Source: Ancylomarina subtilis (GTDB lineage: Bacteria; Bacteroidota; Bacteroidia; Bacteroidales; Marinifilaceae). From it: a DNA stretch of 64,000 nt. Of this stretch, positions 18,108-25,976 are shown piece by piece (positions within the stretch are counted from its first letter, which is position 1; each line of letters starts with the position of its first letter). The notes under the pieces were generated by a model. It was not told the DNA's origin. It searched no databases and worked only from the letters and a program-made list of their open reading frames with translations. The stretch covers positions 248,001-312,000 of the forward strand of contig NZ_SHKN01000001.1 of NCBI RefSeq assembly GCF_004217115.1, given 5' to 3'. Both the position numbers and the translations under genes were made by a program.

Positions 18108-18386
18108 ATGAACAAAATATTTTCTTCAAGAAAACTGACAATTATTAATTTTATAATAGTCACATATTTCATATTGATTTATTTAATTAATTATCGTGAA
18201 GTAGATTTTGTCTTAATTGGTGTATTTAGAGAATTATTGACAATCCCATTTTTGTTAGCTCAAATAGTATTCTTAATTCTCGGAACTAGACATTTAATGA
18301 AAAATAAAGAACGAAATGTTATCACTATGCTTAGCGTTATAGCACTAACTCTTTGTACAATTATTACGATTGGTAGTTTCTTTTGA
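18108..18386 (+). CDS. Small three-helix membrane protein (cassette 3)
   Basis: A 92-residue protein with three predicted transmembrane helices (about 11-29, 36-60 and 72-92) separated by short charged loops (KNKERN before the last). No family is recognised. The ATG is 84 bp after the junction at 18024, the same leader length as cassette 1. Small membrane proteins of unknown function are common integron cargo, which fits but does not prove the cassette reading. Strongly AT-rich codon use, unlike the flanking core genes. Confidence 0.7.
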   Translation: MNKIFSSRKLTIINFIIVTYFILIYLINYREVDFVLIGVFRELLTIPFLLAQIVFLILGTRHLMKNKERNVITMLSVIALTLCTIITIGSFF

Positions 18387-18486
18387 GAAATAGAATCGAA
18401 AAGAGAACGTGAAAATTACATATGACTTCAATTTTATAGAAAAAAACAGCAATATTCGAGAAGGGGTGAAAAATTAAAAACAACGA

Positions 18487-18678
18487 AATGGCAACAAAAG
18501 CTAAATTTCATGGGCGGTGATGTGTCGTTTGAAAGTTTAGTGCAATTAAGAAACACCAGCAAGCTATATAAATTGGTTTGCTTAAAAATATAAACAAATT
18601 TATGCGGCTTGCTTCCGTGCGGTTTGAAAGGATTGATTCTTTAAATCGCCCACGAAACTTAGCAAGACCGTTATCTTC
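18487..18678 (+). other. attC-like recombination site C
   Basis: Left half AATGGCAAC (18487-18495) is the exact reverse complement of GTTGCCATT at 18024-18032. AAAA and the arm GCTAAATTTCATGGGCG follow; the right arm CGCCCACGAAACTTAGC pairs at 15 of 17 positions. AAGACC and GTTATCTTC (18670-18678) follow. Architecture matches A and B, but AAC to GTT is longer, about 180 bp. It fills most of the gene-free stretch 18387-18716. Confidence 0.7.
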
Positions 18679-18716
18679 AAGCGTTAAACAAATGAATTAA
18701 TAAAATGGAAAAAATA

Positions 18717-19322
18717 ATGAAAACAAAATTGATCCGTTTATCTTGTATTATACTTATAAGTATGTTTGCAATGATGGGATGTAAAAATCATTCAAAGAGA
18801 CAAGAAAATATAGAAACGTATCAATCTGAAGTAATGCTGAAATTGTTCAGTATCAAAACTTCTAATGATTTAATAATAAAAATACCTGAAACAAATACAT
18901 CTTGTAAGATTAATAAAATAATTGACAAAGATTCTCTACATATATTTGAAGGACACTACGCAGAAGGTGAGGAAAGAGGAGTAGTTTATATAGATTACAA
19001 AAACATAGTAGCTTTGAATCAGTCCACAGAGAATGAAACATATTTAATAATCCCGTTTAGCGTTTCAAATCAAGGTTCTGGTATTTTTAGATATATAGGT
19101 TTGTTTGATTTGAACCATAAAGATATGACTATAAAGCATGTAGATTCTAAGTTTTTAGGAGATAGAATTAAATTAGAATCCATACAATATGATGGAAATA
19201 AAGTTGTTCAAATTAAAATGAAAATTCATTCAAAAGAACAAAGTATGTCTCAAACTCCAACCGAAACAAAAGAAATTGATTTTAATGTTGACAGGGATAA
19301 ATTGAAATACGACTTTGATTGA
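18717..19322 (+). CDS. Unknown lipoprotein (cassette 4)
   Basis: A lipoprotein signal (MKTKLIRLSCIILISMFA then lipobox MMGC) precedes about 175 polar residues with alternating strand-like segments. No domain is recognised. The ATG at 18717 is preferred over 18705 because it gives a compact signal peptide. The leader from the GTT junction at 18670 is only 47 bp, and the stop codon is 11 bp before the R''-like GAAGATAAC, the tight packing expected of a gene cassette. Exported cargo makes a cytosolic antitoxin role unlikely. Confidence 0.75.
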   Translation: MKTKLIRLSCIILISMFAMMGCKNHSKRQENIETYQSEVMLKLFSIKTSNDLIIKIPETNTSCKINKIIDKDSLHIFEGHYAEGEERGVVYIDYKNIVALNQSTENETYLIIPFSVSNQGSGIFRYIGLFDLNHKDMTIKHVDSKFLGDRIKLESIQYDGNKVVQIKMKIHSKEQSMSQTPTETKEIDFNVDRDKLKYDFD

Positions 19323-19332
19323 AAGAAGGCCA

Positions 19333-19351
19333 GAAGATAACAAAAGTAAGC
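19333..19351 (+). other. Left half of attC-like site D (truncated)
   Basis: GAAGATAAC (19333-19341) is the exact reverse complement of GTTATCTTC at 18670-18678, so it closes cassette 4. AAAA follows as in site C. The matching right arm and GTT are missing because the sequence runs straight into the IS-related segment. Confidence 0.6.
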
Positions 19352-19358
19352 GTTGCAC

Positions 19359-19387
19359 ATCCCCTTAATATTTTCTATTAAGGGGAT
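19359..19387. terminator. Perfect 12-bp hairpin at the IS edge
   Basis: ATCCCCTTAATA pairs perfectly with TATTAAGGGGAT around a 5-nt loop. AT-rich sequence on both sides could make it a bidirectional terminator for cassette 4 and the transposase remnant. Confidence 0.65.
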
Positions 19388-19461
19388 ATTTATTGTATTT
19401 AGCTTTCTATACTTGCGTTTTACAGTGCTGTATTTTATACAAATCAGTTCTAGATCTTAAA

Positions 19462-19860
19462 TTATTTAGGGCTTAAAAGAGATCTAAATAAGCCGATTGT
19501 GTTGATTAAAATAGAAAAATAGTTATTTGCCTGATTTGCCATAGTTTCTGCCTTTTTTGTGACAAATTTCAATAGTTTTTTCAGGTTATAAGCCGTAGCT
19601 GACATGTGCATCACCTTATTGGCCTGCTGTATTCCTATGGTATTTATTTTACGCAGTCCCATAAATTGGGTGAGTATGCCAAAAACAGGTTCTACTGTTG
19701 ATTGGCGCTTGCCTTTCATATAACGCCCCAACTTACTGGCGACTCTTTTGTTATTTCGCTCATACTCGTCAACATATACAGTTATGCCAATCTTTTTTTT
19801 AAATCCTTTTCCGATGCATTTTTGTTTGCAATTAAAGTGATTTGTGTTGATTTCGAACAA
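19462..19860 (-). pseudogene. IS1182-type transposase, C-terminal fragment
   Basis: The 132-residue frame carries the C-terminal part of a DDE transposase: KQKCIGKGFKKK, YERNNKRVASKLGRYMKGKR, then QSTVEPVFGILTQFMGLR with the final catalytic Glu, and the trailing QANKVMHMSATAYNLKKLLK. The first two-thirds of the protein, with both catalytic Asp residues, is absent; the frame begins abruptly about 75 bp before the photolyase start. It cannot be an active transposase. Confidence 0.85.
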
Positions 19861-19936
19861 ATATATTGTTAGATTTATAACAGTTGTGCAACAGACACAA
19901 AAGCTAAAATCTAAGATGCTTGTAAATAATTAAAGT

Positions 19937-21229
19937 ATGAAGAAATTGAAGGTTTCGATATTTTGGTTCAGAAGGGATTTGAGAATTGAAGATAATCGTG
20001 GCTTATTTGAAGCCCTAAATGGCCCTTATCCGGTTCTGCCAGTTTTTATTTTTGATACAACTATTTTAGATGAACTTGAAGCAAACGATCCTCGTGTTTC
20101 ATTCATCTACGAGCGTCTGTTAATTTTGAATAAAATTCTCGAAAATCATTCGAGTAGCCTTTATTGTAAAAAGGGGAAGCCTGAAGACATCTGGAAACAG
20201 ATTCTCAAAAAATATGATGTTCAAAATGTCTATTTTAATGAAGATTATGAACCCTATGCCAAAAAACGTGACCAGGCTTTTGAAGAAATCATAATTGATT
20301 CCGGGGCTAAGGTCAGCATATTTAAAGATCAGGTTATATTCGCAAAGGGAGAGATACTAAAAGCAGATCAGTCGCCCTATATTGTATACACGCCCTATAA
20401 GAACAAATGGCTTGAAAAATTTAGAGAGACAGATATCGAACAGTTCAAGTCTGAAACAAAGGATAACTTTTTGAAGGGGAACTTTTCTCTACCTGCTTTG
20501 TCGGAAATAGGGTTTATCCAATCGAAAATCAAAGTCATCGATTATGATTTAGATTGCCTGGATGAATACGAGGAGTTTCGAAATTTTCCGGCACTGAATA
20601 AAACCAGTCATCTGTCTCCGCATCTACGCTTTGGAACGATTAGTATAAGAAGGGTTGTGCGTCAAGCACAGGTCTGTCAAGCCTTTTTAAATGAGCTTAT
20701 CTGGCGCGAGTTTTTTATGCAGATTTTATATCATTTTCCAAAGCTTGTATATTCCAATTTCAAAGTGAAATATGATTCAATACAATGGCGGAATAATGAA
20801 GATGAATTTGAACGATGGAAAAAGGGAGAAACCGGCTATCCCATGGTTGATGCAGGTATGAGGGAGTTAAATGCGACTGGCTACATGCACAATAGGGTCA
20901 GAATGGTTGCAGCGGGATTTTTGTGTAAACATCTGCTCATCGATTGGCGGTGGGGAGAAGCATATTTTGCCGAAAAGTTATTGGATTACGAATTAGCATC
21001 GAATAATGGGAATTGGCAATGGTCTGCCGGAACCGGATGTGATGCCGCACCTTACTTTCGAGTGTTTAATCCTACAGAACAGCTTAAAAAGTTTGACCCG
21101 GACTTGACCTATATTAAGAAATGGATTCCCGACTTAGATTCGACGAATTACCCGACGCCCATGCTGGATCATAAAATGGCAAGGGAAAGAGCCATTCGGG
21201 TTTATAAAGAAGGCCTGAATTCCTTTTAA
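19937..21229 (+). CDS. phrB: Deoxyribodipyrimidine photo-lyase (CPD class I type)
   Basis: Light-driven repair of cyclobutane pyrimidine dimers. At 430 aa it is a normal length. The N-terminal antenna-binding domain (1-130) begins IFWFRRDLRIEDN. The C-terminal FAD domain has HLSPHLRFGTISIR, ELIWREFFMQILYHFP, GYPMVDAGMRELNATGYMHN, then LLIDWRWGEAYFAEKLLD and SNNGNWQWSAGTGCDAAPYF, including the tryptophans of the electron-transfer chain. Its start codon is only 76 bp beyond the transposase fragment, so the native promoter may have been altered by the IS. A cryptochrome role cannot be excluded, but the repair-type residues look intact. Confidence 0.95.
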   Translation: MKKLKVSIFWFRRDLRIEDNRGLFEALNGPYPVLPVFIFDTTILDELEANDPRVSFIYERLLILNKILENHSSSLYCKKGKPEDIWKQILKKYDVQNVYFNEDYEPYAKKRDQAFEEIIIDSGAKVSIFKDQVIFAKGEILKADQSPYIVYTPYKNKWLEKFRETDIEQFKSETKDNFLKGNFSLPALSEIGFIQSKIKVIDYDLDCLDEYEEFRNFPALNKTSHLSPHLRFGTISIRRVVRQAQVCQAFLNELIWREFFMQILYHFPKLVYSNFKVKYDSIQWRNNEDEFERWKKGETGYPMVDAGMRELNATGYMHNRVRMVAAGFLCKHLLIDWRWGEAYFAEKLLDYELASNNGNWQWSAGTGCDAAPYFRVFNPTEQLKKFDPDLTYIKKWIPDLDSTNYPTPMLDHKMARERAIRVYKEGLNSF

Positions 21230-21257
21230 GAATCGTAGGGCTGGGCCTGCAACAATT

Positions 21258-22166
21258 CTATCGCCACTCAATAAGCGAAAGACCAAAACCAATAGTTGTT
21301 TGCTTGTGGTTGTAATCAATCATACTCTCGCCATAACCATGAAAAATTTGGGTGTGGAATTTTAAATTATCCCATATCTGTAAGGCATAATCAATTTGAA
21401 TACTTCCTCGGTTATTTTTGCCAAAGTGCATCGAGTGGCGGGTAATCAGGCTAATGTCATGTCGTCCTTTGCCATAGGCGGCCATCAGTTCGCCTCGTCC
21501 CATGTAATTTTCGATACCCGGATTATTGTCGTTTGCAGCCGATTCCTGAATGCGCAACCAGGGTTTTAATATAATGCTTAGGTGTTCGCTTTCCCAGGCA
21601 ACTTGAGCAATCAGTCTATTCCAACTTCGCGATAAAGGATCGGATCGACCGTTACTCTGATGATTGATGCCAATACCCGCAAAGAGACCTTTTAAGCCAC
21701 AGATTTCATAAGAAGTAGGCATGATATACATGATTTCTGGCTCGTAGTTGGTCTCCCGAAAGGGACGGGATATATCCTTGTTGTAGAGTTGCCATCTGGA
21801 TGTTTGTGTGTAGCCCATCCAAATATCACCCCCTAGTTTTGCTCCCAACAAATCATTAAAAACCTTTGTTTTAAAACTGATCTGAAATTTCAGTTCAATG
21901 GGCTTAAGTGGCATTTTATCAGGTACCGAGTTATTGGGGTTATCGCTTTGAGGTTTTTCATTGATGTTGCTGGTATAGTTCCCCAATAGGATGTAAAGCG
22001 GTTTGTATTGCTTGACTCTAAACAAACCCGACTGATTGCTGTGCGTATCATCAAGGTCCCATTGTTCGTGTAAAGATATTTGTTGTTTCGAAAATAATTC
22101 TTGTGCTACAGAACGGCTTACAAAAGCGAAGCTAATAAAGAGGATTAAGTAGATTTTGAGTTTCAT
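21258..22166 (-). CDS. pldA: Outer membrane phospholipase A
   Basis: Hydrolyses phospholipids in the outer leaflet of the outer membrane. It has a signal peptide (1-21, ending VAQE). The catalytic His-Ser pair lies in GINHQSNGRSDPLSRSWNR, with the following Asn completing the OMPLA triad. Alternating aromatic strands are typical of a 12-strand barrel, and it ends GFGLSLIEWR. 302 aa is the family length. It is convergent with the photolyase gene, 28 bp apart, and no operon partner is evident. The enzyme works as a calcium-dependent dimer in known members. Confidence 0.93.
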   Translation of the reverse strand: MKLKIYLILFISFAFVSRSVAQELFSKQQISLHEQWDLDDTHSNQSGLFRVKQYKPLYILLGNYTSNINEKPQSDNPNNSVPDKMPLKPIELKFQISFKTKVFNDLLGAKLGGDIWMGYTQTSRWQLYNKDISRPFRETNYEPEIMYIMPTSYEICGLKGLFAGIGINHQSNGRSDPLSRSWNRLIAQVAWESEHLSIILKPWLRIQESAANDNNPGIENYMGRGELMAAYGKGRHDISLITRHSMHFGKNNRGSIQIDYALQIWDNLKFHTQIFHGYGESMIDYNHKQTTIGFGLSLIEWR

Positions 22167-22532
22167 AACAAGATTTTTTTCCGGTATTAAGGCAAGATGC
22201 TTGCTTTTGATTGGTTGCCGATTCTTTTACTGATAGTGGGCAAAAATAATACTTTTATTTCCCCCTCAAGTTAATCAGACTACAAAATGGGATTTAGATT
22301 TTTTGCTGGTTTGCGCATAAGCAATGGAGTCCGTTCAATTTGAACAATCTCCCCAAACCATATGGACTTATTGACCAGTTGTTTCAAAATCGCCTTTTGG
22401 GGATTTAGGGGTAGGGGGCTGATGCGAATCGGAACTCGATGAAGTCTGTTTAGGGGTGGGGTAATTGTAAAAAAAAAGCTCCAAATTCAGGAATTGAACT
22501 AGAGCCTTTCTTTATGCTTCATTATTCAGACA
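22167..22532. other. Gene-free region between pldA and the helicase gene
   Basis: It contains the pldA upstream region, a 13-bp dyad GTTCAATTTGAAC at 22333-22345, a G-rich stretch around 22395-22462 with several GGGG runs, and the helicase terminator. No reading frame or RNA gene is seen. Confidence 0.6.
22469..22506 (-). terminator. Terminator of the DEAD-box helicase gene
   Basis: On the minus strand, GCTCTAGTTCAATT pairs imperfectly with AATTTGGAGC and is followed by nine T. It lies 27 bp after the helicase stop codon. Confidence 0.75.
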
Positions 22533-23675
22533 TTAATAGCCTTTCATGTCAATCGTATCGCTATCAATCAGCTTGACCTCTTTTTTCATTTTCTTCTGAA
22601 TCACTTTGAAATGATGCTCTTCTTCAGGAGAGACGAATGAGATGGCCTCACCTGGCGATTCTGCACGCCCCGTTCTTCCAATACGGTGAACGTAGTCTTT
22701 AGGAGATCGTGGCAATTCGTAGTTCACAACATAGGGGAGGAATTCAATATCGATACCACGAGCCAAAAGATCGGTTGTGACCAATACCCGAATTTTACCG
22801 GTTTTAAATCGTCGTAAGCTTTCGCTACGTGAGTTCATACTTTTCTTTCCATGAGTAGAAACGGCGTGTATGCCATTTCGGCAAAGTTTATTGGCAACAC
22901 CATCGGCTTTAAAAGCTGAGGACACAAAAACCAATACCTGTTTTAAATTGTCTTTCTTGATTAAGTAACGAAGTAGAGGTCCTTTTCTGCTGTCGGCAAC
23001 CGCGTAGGCAACCTGATCAATCAGTTCCTTTTCTTCTTCCTTTGATTCAATTTTGATGACTTCAGGACGATTTAATAGAAGTTGCTTAATATTCTCGACT
23101 TCTTTACTTAGAGTTGCTGAGAATAAAAGGTTTTGGCGTTTCTTAGGTAATAGGGCGAAAATACGATCCATTTCATATTTAAAACCCAGATTAAGCATTT
23201 TATCGGCTTCATCAAGTACAAGTCTTTCAATTTCCGATAGGTTTACGGCATTTGATTCTTCCAACTCAATCAATCGACCAGGCGTTGCAACTAAGATGCT
23301 AACACCATTCATGGCCATCATTTGCGGGTTGATAGAAACCCCGCCGAAAATAGCCAGAGTTTTAATTCGATCTGGTAAAGCTAAAGCAAATGTTTTAAAT
23401 ACTTCTTCGACTTGAACAGCGAGTTCTCTGGTAGGTACAAGAACCAGAGTTTTTATATGTCTGTTTTTGAGTGGTTTATTGCTTTTAAAATTATTGAGGA
23501 TGGGTAGGACATAACTGGCTGTTTTTCCCGATCCTGTTTTGGCAATACCTAAAACATCTTTATGGCTTAGAATAGCAGGAATAGCCTCCTTCTGAATAGG
23601 GTAGGGCTGTGTGTAATTTTCAGCAGCCAAAGCTTTTAATAAAAAGGGAGATAAACCTAAAGATGTAAATGACAT
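22533..23675 (-). CDS. DEAD-box ATP-dependent RNA helicase, RhlE-like
   Basis: An RNA-unwinding ATPase of 380 aa with all conserved motifs. The Q motif is near residues 2-28 (FTSLGLSPFLLKAL...PIQKEAIP). Motif I is AKTGSGKT, then Ia PTRELA, GG, Ib TPGRL, II DEAD, III SAT, V ARGID and VI HRIGRTGR. It has only a short C-terminal extension (VIQKKMKKEVKLID), so it lacks the basic tails of CsdA- or RhlE-type cold-shock helicases and no DbpA RNA-binding domain is present. It is monocistronic with its own terminator. Roles in ribosome assembly or RNA turnover are inferred from the family. Confidence 0.95.
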   Translation of the reverse strand: MSFTSLGLSPFLLKALAAENYTQPYPIQKEAIPAILSHKDVLGIAKTGSGKTASYVLPILNNFKSNKPLKNRHIKTLVLVPTRELAVQVEEVFKTFALALPDRIKTLAIFGGVSINPQMMAMNGVSILVATPGRLIELEESNAVNLSEIERLVLDEADKMLNLGFKYEMDRIFALLPKKRQNLLFSATLSKEVENIKQLLLNRPEVIKIESKEEEKELIDQVAYAVADSRKGPLLRYLIKKDNLKQVLVFVSSAFKADGVANKLCRNGIHAVSTHGKKSMNSRSESLRRFKTGKIRVLVTTDLLARGIDIEFLPYVVNYELPRSPKDYVHRIGRTGRAESPGEAISFVSPEEEHHFKVIQKKMKKEVKLIDSDTIDMKGY

Positions 23676-23821
23676 TATTTTGCGATTAATTAATATTTGT
23701 GTTCTTCACGAGTGGACAAAGGTACAGTAATTTTATTGCCTAAAGTGGGGTTTAAGACTTGCTTTTAGCTATTGAATGATATAATAGCTCGAAGAGTTTA
23801 TTAAATTTGTTGAAACTAAAA

Positions 23822-25924
23822 ATGATCCTTTTGAATATTTCCATTTTAACAGAACATTCTTTGTGGTGGTTACTGCCAATTGTTATGTTGGCAGTTGTCT
23901 TGGCATATGGCCAGTATTTTTATAAAAATACCTTAAAGAACGATTTGTCATCGACCAAAATATTGACGCTGGCAAGTTTGCGTACTTTGGTTTATATCGG
24001 TTTGTTATTTCTTTTACTTAACCCGAATATCAAATACAGTCAGAAACACATAGAGAAACCACTCTTAATTTGGGCTCAGGATAATTCTCAATCTTTAAAA
24101 TTGGGTAAAGACTCTGTTTATTATCAAACGCAATATATAGCAGATGTTGACGCGGTTTTAAAAAGTTTGAGTCAAAAATATGAAATCCAAAAGCTGGGGT
24201 TTGGTGAGGAGGTTAAAATTCTGGCAGATTTTGATTTTACGGATCAGTCGAGCGATTACGCTTCATTATTCAGCTATCTGAAAAATAACATCCAGCCCGG
24301 GCAACAGACTCAGCTTATTTTGGCAGGTGATGGTTTGTACAATAAGGGGAATGATGCTAGATTCCTGGTTCAGGAAGTAAAATGCCCTGTTCATACGATT
24401 GCTTTGGGTGATGCTACCAGTCAAAAGGATTTGTCAGTTGTATTCCTGAGAAGTAATAAACTTGCCTTTCTAAAATCGAATACGCCTGTACGTTTGGGTA
24501 TAAAGGCTGATTTTTGTGAAGGTGAAGAAATTTTTATTCAGCTGGATTCAGATTCAGAAACCCTATATCGGGATACCCTTAAAATACCCAATGCAAGCTA
24601 CTATGTGGAGAAAGATTTTTTCATTACTCCCAAAAAATCGGGTTTACAAAAGTACCGATTGAGTTTGAAAGCCATAAAGGGCGAGTCGAATCTAAAGAAT
24701 AACAAAGGGGAAATGCTCATTGATGTATTGGATAGTAAACGTAAAATTGCGATCTGTTACGATTCTTACCATCCGGATATTGCGGCTCTCTATTCTGCAT
24801 TAGAGGAGCAGTCGAATACTACGATTCGTTTAATTGATGTGTCGAAAAAGCAGGTTGATTTTTCTGATTTTAATTTGATGATTTTTTATCAGTTACCTTC
24901 GATGAAACATGTCGGTGGAAATTTTCTGAATCAGTTAACCCATTCTCGCGTGCCTTTTATGATGATTTTAGGTGGTGCAAGTGATTTTAACTTGTTGAAT
25001 CGTTTGAATTTGGGCTTAAAGCTTGATCAAACCCATGATCTTTTCCAAAATGCAAGAATGGCTTATTCGGATAGGTTTTCCCTTTTCGAAATGGATGAAG
25101 AAGATAGGAAAGCATTTTCGACTTTTCCACCAGTCATGTCGCCAATGGGCAAGTATAGTTTCAATCAGGAATCTCATGTAATGGGGACTCAGATTGTAAA
25201 AGCTGTCGGTACAGAGACGCCTCTAATTGCATTTTCGCAAAGAGATGATCAGAAACAAGCGTATATTTTGGGTGAAGGTTTATGGCGATGGAAACTTCAG
25301 GATTATAAAATGAATCAATCGCATGAGCATTTTAATGCCTTACTGAATCGAATGGTTCAGTATTTAGCTCTTAAGGTGAAGCGTAATCAGCTGACGATTC
25401 AATACGATAAAGTTTATAAGGAAACGGACGCTATTCAGATTGAAGCACAGCTTTACGATGAAAGTTATCAGACTATCAATAAGGCGGATCTGAACTTTTT
25501 ATTAAAGAATGATAAAGACGAGGCGTTTGCCTATCAATTTGAGCGTTCAGGAAAGGTCTATAACTTAGATTTGAATAATTTACCTGCAGGGAACTATCAG
25601 TTTGAAGCCAAAGTCAAAGCATTTGATCAGGAGTTTACTCAAAAAGGAAGCTTTGTTGTTCGTTCTGAGAATCTGGAAAGCAAGCAAGTTCAAGCAAATC
25701 CGGCTTTCTTAAAAGACTTGTCGGAGCTGAGCGGGGCTTTGCATTTTCCGTTGTCTCAAATGCCCCAATTAACTGACAGTCTTTTAGCTAATAAAAATAT
25801 AAAAGCCCGGATTTCTGTAGAGAGTCACTTTCGTTCTGTACTTAATTTTATGTGGGTTTTATGTTCTATTATAATTTTGTTGAGTTTGGAATGGTTTTTG
25901 AAAAAGTATTGGCTCGGAATCTAA
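23822..25924 (+). CDS. Large membrane protein of the VWA/glutamine amidotransferase-like type
   Basis: A 700-residue protein. Two N-terminal transmembrane helices (about 14-32 and 48-65) precede a large soluble part, and one C-terminal helix (about residues 676-692) ends SLEWFLKKYWLG. The soluble part opens with a VWA-like strand (LLIWAQDNSQSL) in which the usual DxSxS metal site reads DNSQS. A Rossmann-like segment follows (KIAICYDSYHPDIAALYSAL ... MMILGGASDFN). Related Bacteroidota proteins are described as VWA or amidotransferase-like Bat-type membrane proteins; function unknown. The ATG at 23822 is preferred to the upstream TTG. It is followed 52 bp later by a lipoprotein gene, possibly one transcript. 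Confidence 0.8.
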   Translation: MILLNISILTEHSLWWLLPIVMLAVVLAYGQYFYKNTLKNDLSSTKILTLASLRTLVYIGLLFLLLNPNIKYSQKHIEKPLLIWAQDNSQSLKLGKDSVYYQTQYIADVDAVLKSLSQKYEIQKLGFGEEVKILADFDFTDQSSDYASLFSYLKNNIQPGQQTQLILAGDGLYNKGNDARFLVQEVKCPVHTIALGDATSQKDLSVVFLRSNKLAFLKSNTPVRLGIKADFCEGEEIFIQLDSDSETLYRDTLKIPNASYYVEKDFFITPKKSGLQKYRLSLKAIKGESNLKNNKGEMLIDVLDSKRKIAICYDSYHPDIAALYSALEEQSNTTIRLIDVSKKQVDFSDFNLMIFYQLPSMKHVGGNFLNQLTHSRVPFMMILGGASDFNLLNRLNLGLKLDQTHDLFQNARMAYSDRFSLFEMDEEDRKAFSTFPPVMSPMGKYSFNQESHVMGTQIVKAVGTETPLIAFSQRDDQKQAYILGEGLWRWKLQDYKMNQSHEHFNALLNRMVQYLALKVKRNQLTIQYDKVYKETDAIQIEAQLYDESYQTINKADLNFLLKNDKDEAFAYQFERSGKVYNLDLNNLPAGNYQFEAKVKAFDQEFTQKGSFVVRSENLESKQVQANPAFLKDLSELSGALHFPLSQMPQLTDSLLANKNIKARISVESHFRSVLNFMWVLCSIIILLSLEWFLKKYWLGI

Positions 25925-25976
25925 TAATTGGTTTTTGATCACCTATCTAATCACAACTGATTTTAATTATTAATTT

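Larger units (their letters stand above)
19352..19892 (-). mobile_element. Decayed IS1182-type element remnant
   Basis: The segment is bounded by GTTGCACA at 19352-19359 and its reverse complement TGTGCAAC at 19885-19892, read as terminal inverted repeats. It holds a hairpin at the left edge and only the last 132 codons of a transposase. A 540-bp element is far shorter than a complete IS1182-family member, so most of the interior has been lost. No target duplication is visible. The same 8-bp match could instead mark a fifth cassette, but no right attC arm follows. Confidence 0.55.

Noticed and set aside
19352-19892. A fifth integron-like cassette
   Set aside because: The 8-base edge match also fits IS ends, the gene inside is an inverted transposase fragment, and no right stem arm or GTT follows at the expected distance.
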